57,692 nucleotides of DNA. Source: Lachnospiraceae bacterium. GTDB lineage: Bacteria > Bacillota > Clostridia > Lachnospirales > Lachnospiraceae. The notes below the pieces were generated by a model. It saw nothing but the letters and a program-made list of their open reading frames with translations, had not been told where the DNA came from and searched no databases. Position 1 is the first letter of the stretch, and every line of letters starts with the position of its first letter. Where the stretch lies: the NCBI GenBank assembly GCA_004556655.1, contig SFGF01000014.1, positions 1-57,692 of the forward strand, in the 5' to 3' direction. Made by a program: the position numbers and the translations under genes. This document shows positions 42,666 through 51,903 of the stretch, piece by piece.

Positions 42666-44168
42666 ATGAACGAGAACAAAGAGAACTTTAAACCTTATAT
42701 CAGCGCAGATAAGGTTCTCCCGGAATTTACTGTAACGTCGATTCTGATGGGTATTATTCTGGCAGTTGTGTTCGGTGCAGCCAATGCTTACCTTGGATTA
42801 AAGGTTGGTATGACAGTATCTGCTTCCATTCCGGCAGCAGTTATCTCAATGGGTGTAATCCGTGTGATTTTGCGCAAAAATTCTATCTTGGAAAGTAATA
42901 CGGTACAGACTATAGGTTCTGCCGGTGAATCTCTGGCAGCAGGAGCAATCTTTACCATGCCTGCACTGTTCCTTTGGGCAGAAGAAGGTAAGATCGAGAT
43001 GCCTGGCTTTATGGAGATTACGCTGATTGCTTTATTCGGCGGTTTCCTGGGTGTACTTTTTATGGTACCTCTTCGTAAAGCTTTGATTGTGGAAGAGCAT
43101 GGTGTACTGCCTTATCCGGAAGGTATGGCGTGTGCGGAAGTTCTTCTGGCAGGTGAGGAAGGCGGAGCAAACGCTTCCACAGTATTTGCCGGTATGGGAC
43201 TGGGGGCTGCTTTCAAATTTATTGTAGATGGAATCAAGCTGGTTCCGTGTGATATTGATACTCCTCAGTTGAATGGATATGCAGGACAGATTGGTGTTGA
43301 GATTTACCCGGCTCTGATCGGAGTTGGTTATATCTGCGGACCGTCCATTTCTTCTTATATGTTTGCCGGCGGTATTATCGCATGGCTGGTTCTGATTCCG
43401 GCTGTTGTATTCTTTGGCGGTAATATTGATTTTGAAACTCTGGGTAATGCAAATCTGGCAGGTATGACAATCGGACAAGTATATGCTGAGAACGGTGCTG
43501 GTGCGATCTGGTCCAATATTATCAAATATGTAGGTGCAGGTGCGATTGCTACCGGTGGTGTGATTAGCCTGATTAAATCTCTCCCACTGATTGTTAAGAC
43601 ATTCGGCGGAGCTATGAAGAGCCTGAAAAATACATCCGGTGGTACAGAAATACGTACAGACCGTGATGTGAAGATGCCGTTTGTTCTGGGAGCAATCCTG
43701 GTTCTGATCATTTTGATCTGGCTGGTACCGGTAGTACCGGTAAACCTGCTGGGTGCAGTTTTGATTGCAGTATTTGGTTTCTTCTTTGCTACTGTATCTT
43801 CCAGAATGGTTGGTCTGGTAGGAAGTTCCAACAACCCGGTTTCCGGTATGGCGATTGCTACTCTTCTGATGGCAACATTCGCATTGAAAGCTACAGGAAA
43901 CACAGGTATGGCAGGTATGACCGGTGCAATTGCTATTGGATCTATTATCTGTATCGTAGCTGCAATTGCCGGTGATACTTCACAGGATTTAAAGACAGGT
44001 TATATTGTCGGAGCAACACCGGCAAAACAGCAGGTTGGTGAGCTGATCGGTGTTCTTGCATCCGGTCTTGCTATCGCAGGAGTACTTTCTCTTCTGAACA
44101 AAGCATGGGGATTTGGATCTGCTGAGATTCCCCGCACCTCAGGCAACTTTGATGAAGATGATCGTTGA
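42666..44168 (+). pseudogene. OPT-family oligopeptide transporter, N-terminal part before frameshift
   Basis: 500 codons of a polytopic OPT transporter (many transmembrane helices; AANAYLGLKVGMTVSASIPA near the start, GSAGESLAAGAIF, SSNNPVSGMAIATLL). The frame runs off after GFGSAEIP into an unrelated RTSGNFDEDDR and stops. The expected continuation PAPQATLMKM is in the next frame, so one extra C in CCCC at 44130-44133 explains the break. ATG 42666 has AGGGAG upstream. The whole gene would run 42666-44610. Confidence 0.85.
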
Positions 44169-44610
44169 AGGTATCATGGACGCAAAACTTCCGTGGGTAC
44201 TGGTATTCATGGGTGTATTCCTGGCTCTGGCCCTGGAAATCCTTCGTGTTCCGGTTATGCCGTTTGCAATCGGTCTTTATCTGCCGGTACAGCTTTCTGC
44301 CGGTATCATGGTCGGTGGTGTCGTTCGTCTGGCACTGGACAAGATGAAGAGTAAAAAAGAAGAAGAGAAAAAACAGATTGTCAGCAACGGTACTTTGTAC
44401 TGTGCAGGTATGATCGCAGGTGAAGGCCTGGTAGGTATTCTTATGGCATTCTTTGCAATCATCAAAATCGGTGAAAATTCCATCGGTGATATCCTTGGTG
44501 GAATTATCAATCTGAGCGGTGCTGCAGGAAACATCGTGGGTCTGATTGTTCTTGCACTGATGGTATTGAGTCTGTTGAAATTCTCGCTGTGGAAAAAGAC
44601 AAATAAATGA
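44134..44610 (+). pseudogene. OPT-family transporter, C-terminal part after frameshift
   Basis: Continues the transporter in the shifted frame: APQATLMKMIVEGIMDAKLP, then four hydrophobic segments and a basic end KKTNK. It has no ribosome binding site of its own, which supports that it belongs to the upstream gene. Its TGA overlaps the ATG of the PqqD-like gene. Confidence 0.85.
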
Positions 44611-44945
44611 AAGATAAAAGAAATTATTTGGACTTTGTTCCGGTAAAAAATCCATCCTTGCCATGGAGCAAAGATGAAGAAGAAATTGTCACTGTAGATG
44701 TGACACATCGTGGGATTGCTGCAAAGATTGCGCAGGTAGCATTCAATCGTCCAAAAGTGAGCCACATAAAGATGGACCGTTTTGGGAGCTTTGTCTGGCA
44801 GCAGATTGATGGTGAACAAAATATTTATCAGATCGGACAGAAAGTAAAAGAACGATTTGGTAAAGAAGCGGAGCCTCTTTATGAAAGGCTGATAACATTT
44901 TTCCGTACCCTGGCGGAGAATAAATATATCACTTATAGGAAATAA
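44607..44945 (+). CDS. PqqD-family protein (peptide-binding chaperone fold)
   Basis: 112 residues. The core VSHIKMDRFGSFVWQQIDGE...QIGQKVKERFG is like PqqD proteins, which present precursor peptides to radical-SAM enzymes in RiPP pathways. No radical-SAM gene or precursor peptide is in view. Coupled by a 4-base overlap to the OPT transporter gene, so a role in peptide handling or transporter regulation is inferred. Confidence 0.75.
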   Translation: MKDKRNYLDFVPVKNPSLPWSKDEEEIVTVDVTHRGIAAKIAQVAFNRPKVSHIKMDRFGSFVWQQIDGEQNIYQIGQKVKERFGKEAEPLYERLITFFRTLAENKYITYRK

Positions 44946-44952
44946 AAATAAA

Positions 44953-44996
44953 AAGAGCTGTTGCTTTCAGTGTAAAACTGAGAGCACAGTTCTTTT
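44953..44996 (+). terminator. Terminator after PqqD-like gene
   Basis: Long imperfect stem AGAGCTGT-GCTTTCAG / CTGAGAGC-ACAGTTCT (one G-U) followed by T4. Confidence 0.82.
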
Positions 44997-45059
44997 GTGT
45001 TTTACGGATATGTTAGTGGGCTAAAGTGTTGAAGCAAACAAGAAAGGTGGAAGTGTTTT

Positions 45060-45929
45060 ATGTGGAATAAGAAAAGCTGGATTATGGATTATTTGTTAAT
45101 ATTCGTGGGTACTGCGCTGATGTCCATAGCTCTGAATTCTGCTTTTGATATGAATGGTCTGGTGGATGGCGGCTTCAGCGGCATTGCAATTATTGTGAAG
45201 TCATTGACGGAGAGTTGGTTTGGTGTTGGAATTCCTCTCTGGTTGACGAACATTGTGTTGAATATTCCTATGTTTTTTCTGGGAATTAAGATTAAGGGAA
45301 TCCGTTTTCTGGCGAAAACCATATGGGGAACATTTTCGCTGTCCTTTTGGTTGTATGCTATGCCGATATTCCCAATCGTAAAAGGTGATTTGTTTCTGGC
45401 AGTAATCTTTGGTGGAGTACTTCAGGGAGTGGGAATTGGCCTGGTATTTCTGGGAAAAGGAACTACTGGAGGAACCGATATGGTGGCTGTTTTGATCCAA
45501 CATTATGTAAAACATATGTCGGTTGCCCGGATTATGCAGCTTGTAGATGCTCTGATCGTGGCGGCAGGTGCTTTTGTATTCGGACCGAAGAATGCACTTT
45601 ATGCCATTGTTGCGATTTATATTGTTGCAAAAGTTACTGACGGTTTATTGGAGGGAATGAATTATGCAAAAGCAGTTTATGTTATTTCAGATCATGCGGA
45701 CGAACTTTCGAAAGAATTAATGAGTGAGCTTGACAGAGGAGCGACTGGAATCCCTGTAAAAGGAATGTATAAGGGGAAAAATAGAATGATGCTTTTTTGC
45801 ATCATTGGCAAAAAACAGATCGTCAGGCTGAAAGAAATCGTTGTAAAAACTGATCCCGGAGCTTTTCTGATTGTTATGGATGCAAGAGAAGTGTTGGGAG
45901 AAGGCTTTATCGAAAATTATACTTCATGA
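45060..45929 (+). CDS. YitT-family membrane protein
   Basis: 289 residues: an N-terminal YitT membrane part with five helices (GLVDGGFSGIAIIVKS, GKGTTGGTDMVAVLIQHY) and a C-terminal soluble DUF2179 domain (about 205-285). Function of the family is not established. AAAGGTGG lies upstream. Confidence 0.9.
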   Translation: MWNKKSWIMDYLLIFVGTALMSIALNSAFDMNGLVDGGFSGIAIIVKSLTESWFGVGIPLWLTNIVLNIPMFFLGIKIKGIRFLAKTIWGTFSLSFWLYAMPIFPIVKGDLFLAVIFGGVLQGVGIGLVFLGKGTTGGTDMVAVLIQHYVKHMSVARIMQLVDALIVAAGAFVFGPKNALYAIVAIYIVAKVTDGLLEGMNYAKAVYVISDHADELSKELMSELDRGATGIPVKGMYKGKNRMMLFCIIGKKQIVRLKEIVVKTDPGAFLIVMDAREVLGEGFIENYTS

Positions 45930-46073
45930 AAAAATATTGAGAAAATGTTAAAATTATTACATTCTCTCTTCCATTTTTTTTCTATTTATATTAGAATATA
46001 GTCTAAGGGACTTTGTTTTTGGGGGAAAACAATTAAACAGCTAAAACTATATATACTGAAAGAGGGTATGATT

Positions 46074-47162
46074 ATGATTTCAAACCAGATACTTCAAAGT
46101 ACAATAGATGGTCTGAAGGGGATTTGCAGAATTGATTTTGGTGTAGCCGACACTGAGGGGAAGATTTTGGCTACTACGTACCAGGATCATGAGATTGGCG
46201 GAAAAGAGATTTTGAACTTTGCGGAGTCACAGGCAGACAGTCAGGTAATCCGTGGATACCAGTTCTTTAAAGTTTATGACGAGAACAGACTGGAATATAT
46301 ACTGATCGCTGGCGGCGGAAGTGAAGATGTTTATATGGTGGGCAAGATGGCTGCATTTCAGATTCAGAATCTGTTGGTTGCCTACAAAGAGAGATTCGAT
46401 AAAGATAATTTTATAAAGAATCTTTTGCTGGATAATCTCCTTTTGGTGGATATTTATAATCGTGCCAAAAAGCTTCATATTGAAGTGGAAGTCAGACGTG
46501 TTGTCTTTATATTGGAGACAGGACAGGGGAAAGATTACAATGCTCTGGAAAGCGTGAAAAGTGTATTCCAGGGAAGAAGCGGGGATTTTATCACCGCGGT
46601 GGATGAGAAGAGTATTATTATCGTAAAAGAAGTAGGACCAGAGGATGGTTATGAACAGATGCAGAAGATTGCAGCTGGTATTCTGGATGCAGTGGGAAGA
46701 AATTCCGATGGAAAGATGCATATTGCCTATGGTACGATAGTAAAGGAGTTAAAGGAAGTCTCCCGTTCTTATAAAGAAGCAAGGATGGCATTGGATGTAG
46801 GAAAAATTTTCTTTGATGAGAAGGAAATTATTGCATACAGTTCTCTGGGAATCGGTCGGCTGATTTATCAGCTTCCTATTCCTCTGTGTAAGATGTTTAT
46901 CAAAGAAATTTTTGAGAATAAATCTCCGGATGATTTTGATGAAGAAACACTTACCACCATCAATAAATTCTTTGAGAACAGTCTGAATGTATCAGAGACC
47001 TCGCGGCAGCTGTACATTCACAGAAATACGCTTGTATATCGCCTTGATAAACTCCAGAAGAGTACTGGACTTGATCTCAGGGTGTTTGAAGATGCTATTA
47101 CATTCAAGATCGCTCTGATGGTTGTGCGGTATATGAAGTATATGGAAACTTTAGATTACTGA
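46074..47162 (+). CDS. CdaR/PucR-type transcriptional regulator
   Basis: 362 residues. A sensory N-terminal region is followed by a GGDEF-like middle domain and a C-terminal PucR helix-turn-helix (VSETSRQLYIHRNTLVYRLDKLQ). ATG 46074 is preferred because AGAGGG has an 8-base spacing from it. It stands 73 bases before ftsE in the same direction; what it senses is unknown. Confidence 0.85.
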   Translation: MISNQILQSTIDGLKGICRIDFGVADTEGKILATTYQDHEIGGKEILNFAESQADSQVIRGYQFFKVYDENRLEYILIAGGGSEDVYMVGKMAAFQIQNLLVAYKERFDKDNFIKNLLLDNLLLVDIYNRAKKLHIEVEVRRVVFILETGQGKDYNALESVKSVFQGRSGDFITAVDEKSIIIVKEVGPEDGYEQMQKIAAGILDAVGRNSDGKMHIAYGTIVKELKEVSRSYKEARMALDVGKIFFDEKEIIAYSSLGIGRLIYQLPIPLCKMFIKEIFENKSPDDFDEETLTTINKFFENSLNVSETSRQLYIHRNTLVYRLDKLQKSTGLDLRVFEDAITFKIALMVVRYMKYMETLDY

Positions 47163-47235
47163 TAAAGAGCAGTTACGATTCTGCGGCAGAAGGAAACCGG
47201 AGAATATGTACTGCAGGATATGACAGGAGGAGTAT

Positions 47236-47919
47236 ATGATTACGTTAGAAAATGTAAGCAAATCATACGCAAAGGGCCAGCCGGCTCTGAATGATGTATC
47301 TTTGCACATTGATAAAGGGGAATTCGTATTCATTGTAGGTAACAGTGGGTCTGGGAAATCCACTTTGATCAAACTTTTGCTGAAAGAGCTGGAACCAACA
47401 TCCGGCACGATCATTGTAAATGATCAGAATCTTGGAAAGTTAAAGCGGAGACAGATTCCGAAGTATCGCCGGGGAGTTGGCGTAGTATTTCAGGATTTTA
47501 GACTTTTAAAAGACCGCAATGTTTATGAAAATGTTGCTTTTGCTCAGCGAGTAATTGAAAAACCTAACAGGATCATCAAGAAAAGAGTTCCTGAAATTCT
47601 GACATTGGTGGGGCTGGCTGAAAAGTACAAGTCATTTCCCAGAGAACTGTCAGGCGGTGAGCAGCAGCGAGTGGCTTTGGCAAGGGCATTGGTAAACCGT
47701 CCGAACATTCTTCTGGCGGATGAGCCGACCGGTAATCTTGATCCGAAGAATTCATTGGATATTATGAAACTTCTGGAGGAAATCAACGAGCGGGGAACTA
47801 CCGTTTTAGTGGTTACACATAACAGAGAAATCGTAAATTCATTTAAAAAGCGAGTAATTACGATGCGTAAAGGCGTTATCGTAAGTGACGAACAGGAAGG
47901 TGAATATCTTGAGGATTAG
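47236..47919 (+). CDS. ftsE: Cell division ATP-binding protein FtsE
   Basis: 227-residue ABC ATPase. Walker A GNSGSGKST, signature LSGGEQQRVALARAL, Walker B ILLADEPTGNLD and H-loop VTHNRE. With FtsX it controls peptidoglycan hydrolases at division or elongation sites. AGGAGG lies 5 bases before the ATG. Confidence 0.96.
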   Translation: MITLENVSKSYAKGQPALNDVSLHIDKGEFVFIVGNSGSGKSTLIKLLLKELEPTSGTIIVNDQNLGKLKRRQIPKYRRGVGVVFQDFRLLKDRNVYENVAFAQRVIEKPNRIIKKRVPEILTLVGLAEKYKSFPRELSGGEQQRVALARALVNRPNILLADEPTGNLDPKNSLDIMKLLEEINERGTTVLVVTHNREIVNSFKKRVITMRKGVIVSDEQEGEYLED

Positions 47920-48826
47920 TACGATTGGCTACAGTGCCAAACAGGGAATCAAAAATATATGGAGAAACGTCATGTTCTCCGCAGCATCCATTGCTACGAT
48001 GGCTGCATGTATATTCTTATTTGGATTATTTTTCTCACTGGTGATTAATTTTCGATATATTGTGAAAAATGCGGAGGAAAATGTTTCTGTAACCGTATTG
48101 TTTGACGAGGATGCAGATCAGGCTACGATTAATGAGATCGGAGAGAAAATTAAGCAGTATAAAGGTGTAACGTCTGTGAAATACATATCTGCGGAAGAAG
48201 CGTGGGATGATTTTAAAACACAGTATTTTGGAGATACGGAAGAGGCAGATAAATGGGCAGAAGGATTTGAAAATGACAATCCTCTGGCAAACTCGTCGAG
48301 TTATTCGGTCTATATTGATAAAATTGAGAACCAGGATGCATTGGTGCAGTACATCGAAGGATTGGATGGAGTTCGGGAAGTGAATCAGCTGAAAGGTGCT
48401 ACACAGACATTGAGTACCTTTAATAAACTGATTAGTTATGTGGCCGTTGCAATTATTCTGATTTTGCTCTGTGTGGCCGTGTTCCTTATCAGCAATACTG
48501 TATCTATTGGTATTTCCATCCGTAAAGAGGAAATCGGTATTATGAAACTGATCGGCGCAACGAATTCTTTTGTTCGTGCACCATTTATTATTGAAGGTAT
48601 CATTATCGGTCTGATCGGTTCTGTGATTCCACTGATATTGCTTTTTATACTATATAATAAAGTAGTGGAATATATATTAACAAGGTTCAGTATGTTGAAC
48701 AGTGTTATGACATTTTTAAATGTCTATCAGGTGTTTGAGGTTCTGGTGCCGGTGGCACTGGTTCTCGGTATGGGAATTGGTTTGTTCGGAAGTATCATTA
48801 CCATTCGTAAGCATTTGAAAGTATGA
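47909..48826 (+). CDS. ftsX: Cell division protein FtsX
   Basis: 305 residues; four transmembrane helices with a large extracellular loop (about 45-170). The TTG start at 47909 gives MRISTIGYSAKQGIKNIWRN, the usual N-terminus, with AGGAAGG upstream; the ftsE stop is overlapped by 11 bases. A GTG at 47885 in frame is too far inside ftsE. Confidence 0.95.
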   Translation: MRISTIGYSAKQGIKNIWRNVMFSAASIATMAACIFLFGLFFSLVINFRYIVKNAEENVSVTVLFDEDADQATINEIGEKIKQYKGVTSVKYISAEEAWDDFKTQYFGDTEEADKWAEGFENDNPLANSSSYSVYIDKIENQDALVQYIEGLDGVREVNQLKGATQTLSTFNKLISYVAVAIILILLCVAVFLISNTVSIGISIRKEEIGIMKLIGATNSFVRAPFIIEGIIIGLIGSVIPLILLFILYNKVVEYILTRFSMLNSVMTFLNVYQVFEVLVPVALVLGMGIGLFGSIITIRKHLKV

Positions 48827-48837
48827 TAAAACGAGGG

Positions 48838-48879
48838 GGTGCTGTAAGTAACGCAGGTGTTATTTGCAGCACCTTTTTT
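48838..48879 (+). terminator. Terminator after ftsX
   Basis: Stem GGTGCTG / CAGCACC with a partly paired loop, followed by T6. An imperfect inverted repeat GTAACATAGG / CCTGTGTTAC (about 48880-48914) follows it. Confidence 0.88.
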
Positions 48880-48958
48880 GTAACATAGGTAAGGTTTTTG
48901 ACTTTCCTGTGTTACAAAACACCTTGTCTTTGTTCAAATTGTGTGATGGAGTTGTGGG

Positions 48959-50206
48959 ATGATGAATAGTAATACAAAAATCTGGCTGTCTGGTTTTGCA
49001 GGAGGCGCTGCAGTTGTGCTGGCTCTCGGTATCGGAAGTTTTTATATACAGTATGGAACACTTCCGTTTGTTGGTGATTCTGTGGTCACTGGAGAGACAG
49101 GAGAAAAAGCAGCAAAAATCGAAAGAATTATTGAAAATAATTATCTGGAAGATGTGGATGAGAAGACTTTGGCCGAAGGAATGTATGCAGGAATGATGGC
49201 GAGTCTTGGAGATAAATATTCGGGATATTATTCAGAAGATGATTATAAGAAATTGAAAGAATCGTCAGAGGGGAAATATACAGGAATCGGTCTTGTAATG
49301 GAGCAGAACCGGGAAACCGGTAAAATAACCGTAGCACAGTGCTATGCCGGCAGTCCGGCAGCAGAGGCCGGGATTCAGGCCGGGGATGAGATTTATAAGA
49401 TTGGTGAGCAGCTGGCAGCCGAGTTGGATGTAACAGATATTTCTAATCAGATTAGGAATGGCGGCACAAAAGAAATTGAACTGACCATAAAAAGGGAGGG
49501 GCTTGAAGAAACATTTACTGTGACGATTGTACCGGATACAGTTGAAATCCCGGTAGTGAGCAGCCGTATGCTGGAAAACTCAGTTGGGTATCTTCAGATT
49601 GCTGAGTTTACGGATGGTACGTCAGAACAATTTCGTACAGCATATCAGGAGCTTCAGGTTGAAAATATGAAAGGAATGATCATTGATCTTAGAAATAATC
49701 CGGGTGGTCTTCTGGATGCGGTATGTGATACGTTAGATCAGATTCTCCCGGAAGGTTTGATCGTGTATACGGAAGATAAATATGGAAAAAGAGAAGAGCA
49801 CACCTGTGAAGGAGAGACACCAATCGAAATTCCACTGGTAGTCCTTGTAAATGGTGAAAGTGCCAGTGCTGCCGAAATTTTTGCAGGGGCTGTGAAAGAT
49901 CATGGGATTGCAGAACTTGTAGGAACTACCACATTTGGAAAAGGAATTGTACAGAAAATTTATACGCTGTCAGATGGAAGTGCTGTGAAGCTTACGGTAT
50001 CCAAATATTATACCCCAAACGGAATCAATATTCATGGGACAGGAATTGAACCGGACATTAAAGTGGAATGGCCGGAAGATCAAGAAGAGCTGGTCAGTCC
50101 GTCTGAGGTAAATGAGCTGTCGTTTGCTGAATGGATTCAAAAAGATAATCAGATGAAGAGAGCCTGGGAAGTGATCATATCTATGGTTGCGGAAGAAGAA
50201 GAGTAA
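48959..50206 (+). CDS. S41-family C-terminal processing peptidase (CtpA-like)
   Basis: 415 residues: N-terminal membrane anchor (about 8-30), PDZ domain (about 90-185), and the S41 catalytic domain with the nucleophile in VNGESASAAEIFAGA and the Lys in TTFGKGIVQ. It acts on the outer face of the membrane. Two adjacent ATGs (48959, 48962) are both possible. Confidence 0.93.
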   Translation: MMNSNTKIWLSGFAGGAAVVLALGIGSFYIQYGTLPFVGDSVVTGETGEKAAKIERIIENNYLEDVDEKTLAEGMYAGMMASLGDKYSGYYSEDDYKKLKESSEGKYTGIGLVMEQNRETGKITVAQCYAGSPAAEAGIQAGDEIYKIGEQLAAELDVTDISNQIRNGGTKEIELTIKREGLEETFTVTIVPDTVEIPVVSSRMLENSVGYLQIAEFTDGTSEQFRTAYQELQVENMKGMIIDLRNNPGGLLDAVCDTLDQILPEGLIVYTEDKYGKREEHTCEGETPIEIPLVVLVNGESASAAEIFAGAVKDHGIAELVGTTTFGKGIVQKIYTLSDGSAVKLTVSKYYTPNGINIHGTGIEPDIKVEWPEDQEELVSPSEVNELSFAEWIQKDNQMKRAWEVIISMVAEEEE

Positions 50207-50266
50207 TGTTAAAATAAAAACATAGTACAATAACTATATGGGTATTAGATTACAAGGAGGAGTATC

Positions 50267-51136
50267 ATGAGAGAGTATGTAATTACAACGGATAATACTG
50301 CGGATTTACCGTATTCCTATTATAAACAGCATGATATTGAATATATGTATCTGACTTACCAGATGGAAGGTGAAACATATGGAAAGCAGAATGAACTGGA
50401 GTATAAAGATTTTTACGAACGTATGAGAAAGGGATCCATGCCTACCACTTCTCAGGTGAATTCAGAAGAAGCAAAGGAAGTTCTCAGACCGATTCTTGCC
50501 CAGGGGAAAGATATTCTGCATCTGGCTTTTTCTTCCGGTCTCAGCGGAAGTTATAACAGTGTCCGTATGGCTGCAGAAGAACTGAGAGAAGAATTTCCAG
50601 ACAGAAAGATTGTGATAATTGACAGTTTGTGTGCTTCTCTTGGGGAAGGACTTTTTGTGGATAAGGCAGTAGAGATGAAAGAGGAAGGAAAGTCTCTGGA
50701 AGAAAATGCTGCATGGCTGGAAGAGAACAAATTGAATTTTTGTCATGTGTTTACGGTGGATGATCTGTTCCATCTTCACAGAGGCGGAAGAGTGTCAAAA
50801 GTAGCGGCTGTGGTAGGTACAATGATCAATTTAAAGCCTCTTCTTCATGTGGATAATGAAGGACATCTGATCCCGCTTAAAAATGTAAGAGGACGAAGAA
50901 AATCACTGTCAGGTCTGGTGTCGATGATGGAAGAACGTATTGGAGACTGGAAAGATAAGAATACAAAAATATTTATCAGTCATGGAGACTGCCAGGAAGA
51001 TGCGGAGTATGTTGCCAAACTGGTGAGAGAAAAATTTGGATATGAGACATTCCTGATCAATACCATAGGAGCTACGATCGGGGCACATGCCGGTCCAGGT
51101 ACAGTTGCATTGTTCTTTTTGGGAGAGTATCGTTAG
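50267..51136 (+). CDS. DegV-family fatty-acid-binding protein
   Basis: 289 residues; DegV fold with TTSQVNSEE, LAFSSGLSGSYNS, and the C-terminal GAHAGPGTVALFF. Members bind fatty acids (FakB-like) and can deliver them to the FakA kinase. AAGGAGG lies upstream. Confidence 0.92.
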   Translation: MREYVITTDNTADLPYSYYKQHDIEYMYLTYQMEGETYGKQNELEYKDFYERMRKGSMPTTSQVNSEEAKEVLRPILAQGKDILHLAFSSGLSGSYNSVRMAAEELREEFPDRKIVIIDSLCASLGEGLFVDKAVEMKEEGKSLEENAAWLEENKLNFCHVFTVDDLFHLHRGGRVSKVAAVVGTMINLKPLLHVDNEGHLIPLKNVRGRRKSLSGLVSMMEERIGDWKDKNTKIFISHGDCQEDAEYVAKLVREKFGYETFLINTIGATIGAHAGPGTVALFFLGEYR

Positions 51137-51151
51137 AGTTTTCAAAAATTA

Positions 51152-51180
51152 TTGTTTTTTCAAAAAAATTGTGATATAAT
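51152..51180 (+). promoter_or_regulatory. Promoter of the glpP operon
   Basis: TTGTTT (51152-51157) and TATAAT (51175-51180), 17-base spacer. Confidence 0.75.
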
Positions 51181-51207
51181 TTATCCATAAATAATTGCTG
51201 AGAGATG

Positions 51208-51256
51208 AAGAGCAGAGTGATTATATAAGAACTTATATAGTACTTTGCTCTTTTTT
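51208..51256 (+). terminator. Leader terminator in front of glpP
   Basis: Stem AAGAGCA / TGCTCTT closed over an inner TATATAAG / CTTATATA hairpin and followed by T6 (51251-51256), within the leader between promoter and gene. A conditional terminator that GlpP itself may overcome when glycerol-3-phosphate is present fits the family. Confidence 0.8.
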
Positions 51257-51317
51257 ATATGCCATGAAAAATTATTTAAAAAGAGTAAATTTTGTATCTT
51301 GGGAAAGGAGATTGAAA

Positions 51318-51887
51318 ATGGGAAAACAGGAGATACTGGAGGCCATTGAAGAAAATCCAATTATCACGGCAGTAAAAGATCAGGAAGGGCTGGAAGCTTG
51401 TCTGCAAACGGAATCCCGTATTGTATTTATCCTGTTTGGAGATATCTGTAATATTGCCGATATTGTAAAAAAAGTAAAAAAGTCAGGAAAGATTGCAATT
51501 GTACATATGGATCTTCTCGCAGGAATCGGAAGTAAAGAGATTGCAGTTGATTTTATTAAAGCGCAGACGGGAGCAGACGGAGTGATTTCTACCAAGCCCA
51601 CCTTGTTGAGAAGAGCGAAAGAACTGGAACTTTTTACAGTACTGCGCTTTTTTATTCTGGATTCTATGGCGCTTACAAATATAAGTAAGCAGACGGAACA
51701 GGTTAAGCCGGATATGATGGAAATTCTGCCCGGAGTGATGCCAAAGATCACAAAACGGATAGTGAAGCAGGTCAATATACCTGTGATCTGCGGGGGACTG
51801 ATCTCAGATCGGGAAGATATTATAGGAGCTCTTTCGGCAGGTGCAGCGGCCATTTCATCTACCAATCAGAATGTATGGAAATTATAG
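51318..51887 (+). CDS. glpP: Glycerol-3-phosphate-responsive antiterminator GlpP
   Basis: 189 residues, TIM-barrel-like RNA-binding antiterminator. VHMDLLAGIGSKEIAVDFIK and ILPGVMPKI are hallmark stretches. The ATG at 51318 is preferred for AAAGGAG upstream. Placed before two FAD oxidoreductases and DUF1667. Confidence 0.93.
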   Translation: MGKQEILEAIEENPIITAVKDQEGLEACLQTESRIVFILFGDICNIADIVKKVKKSGKIAIVHMDLLAGIGSKEIAVDFIKAQTGADGVISTKPTLLRRAKELELFTVLRFFILDSMALTNISKQTEQVKPDMMEILPGVMPKITKRIVKQVNIPVICGGLISDREDIIGALSAGAAAISSTNQNVWKL

Positions 51888-51903
51888 GAAGGAGGAAGCT
51901 GTA

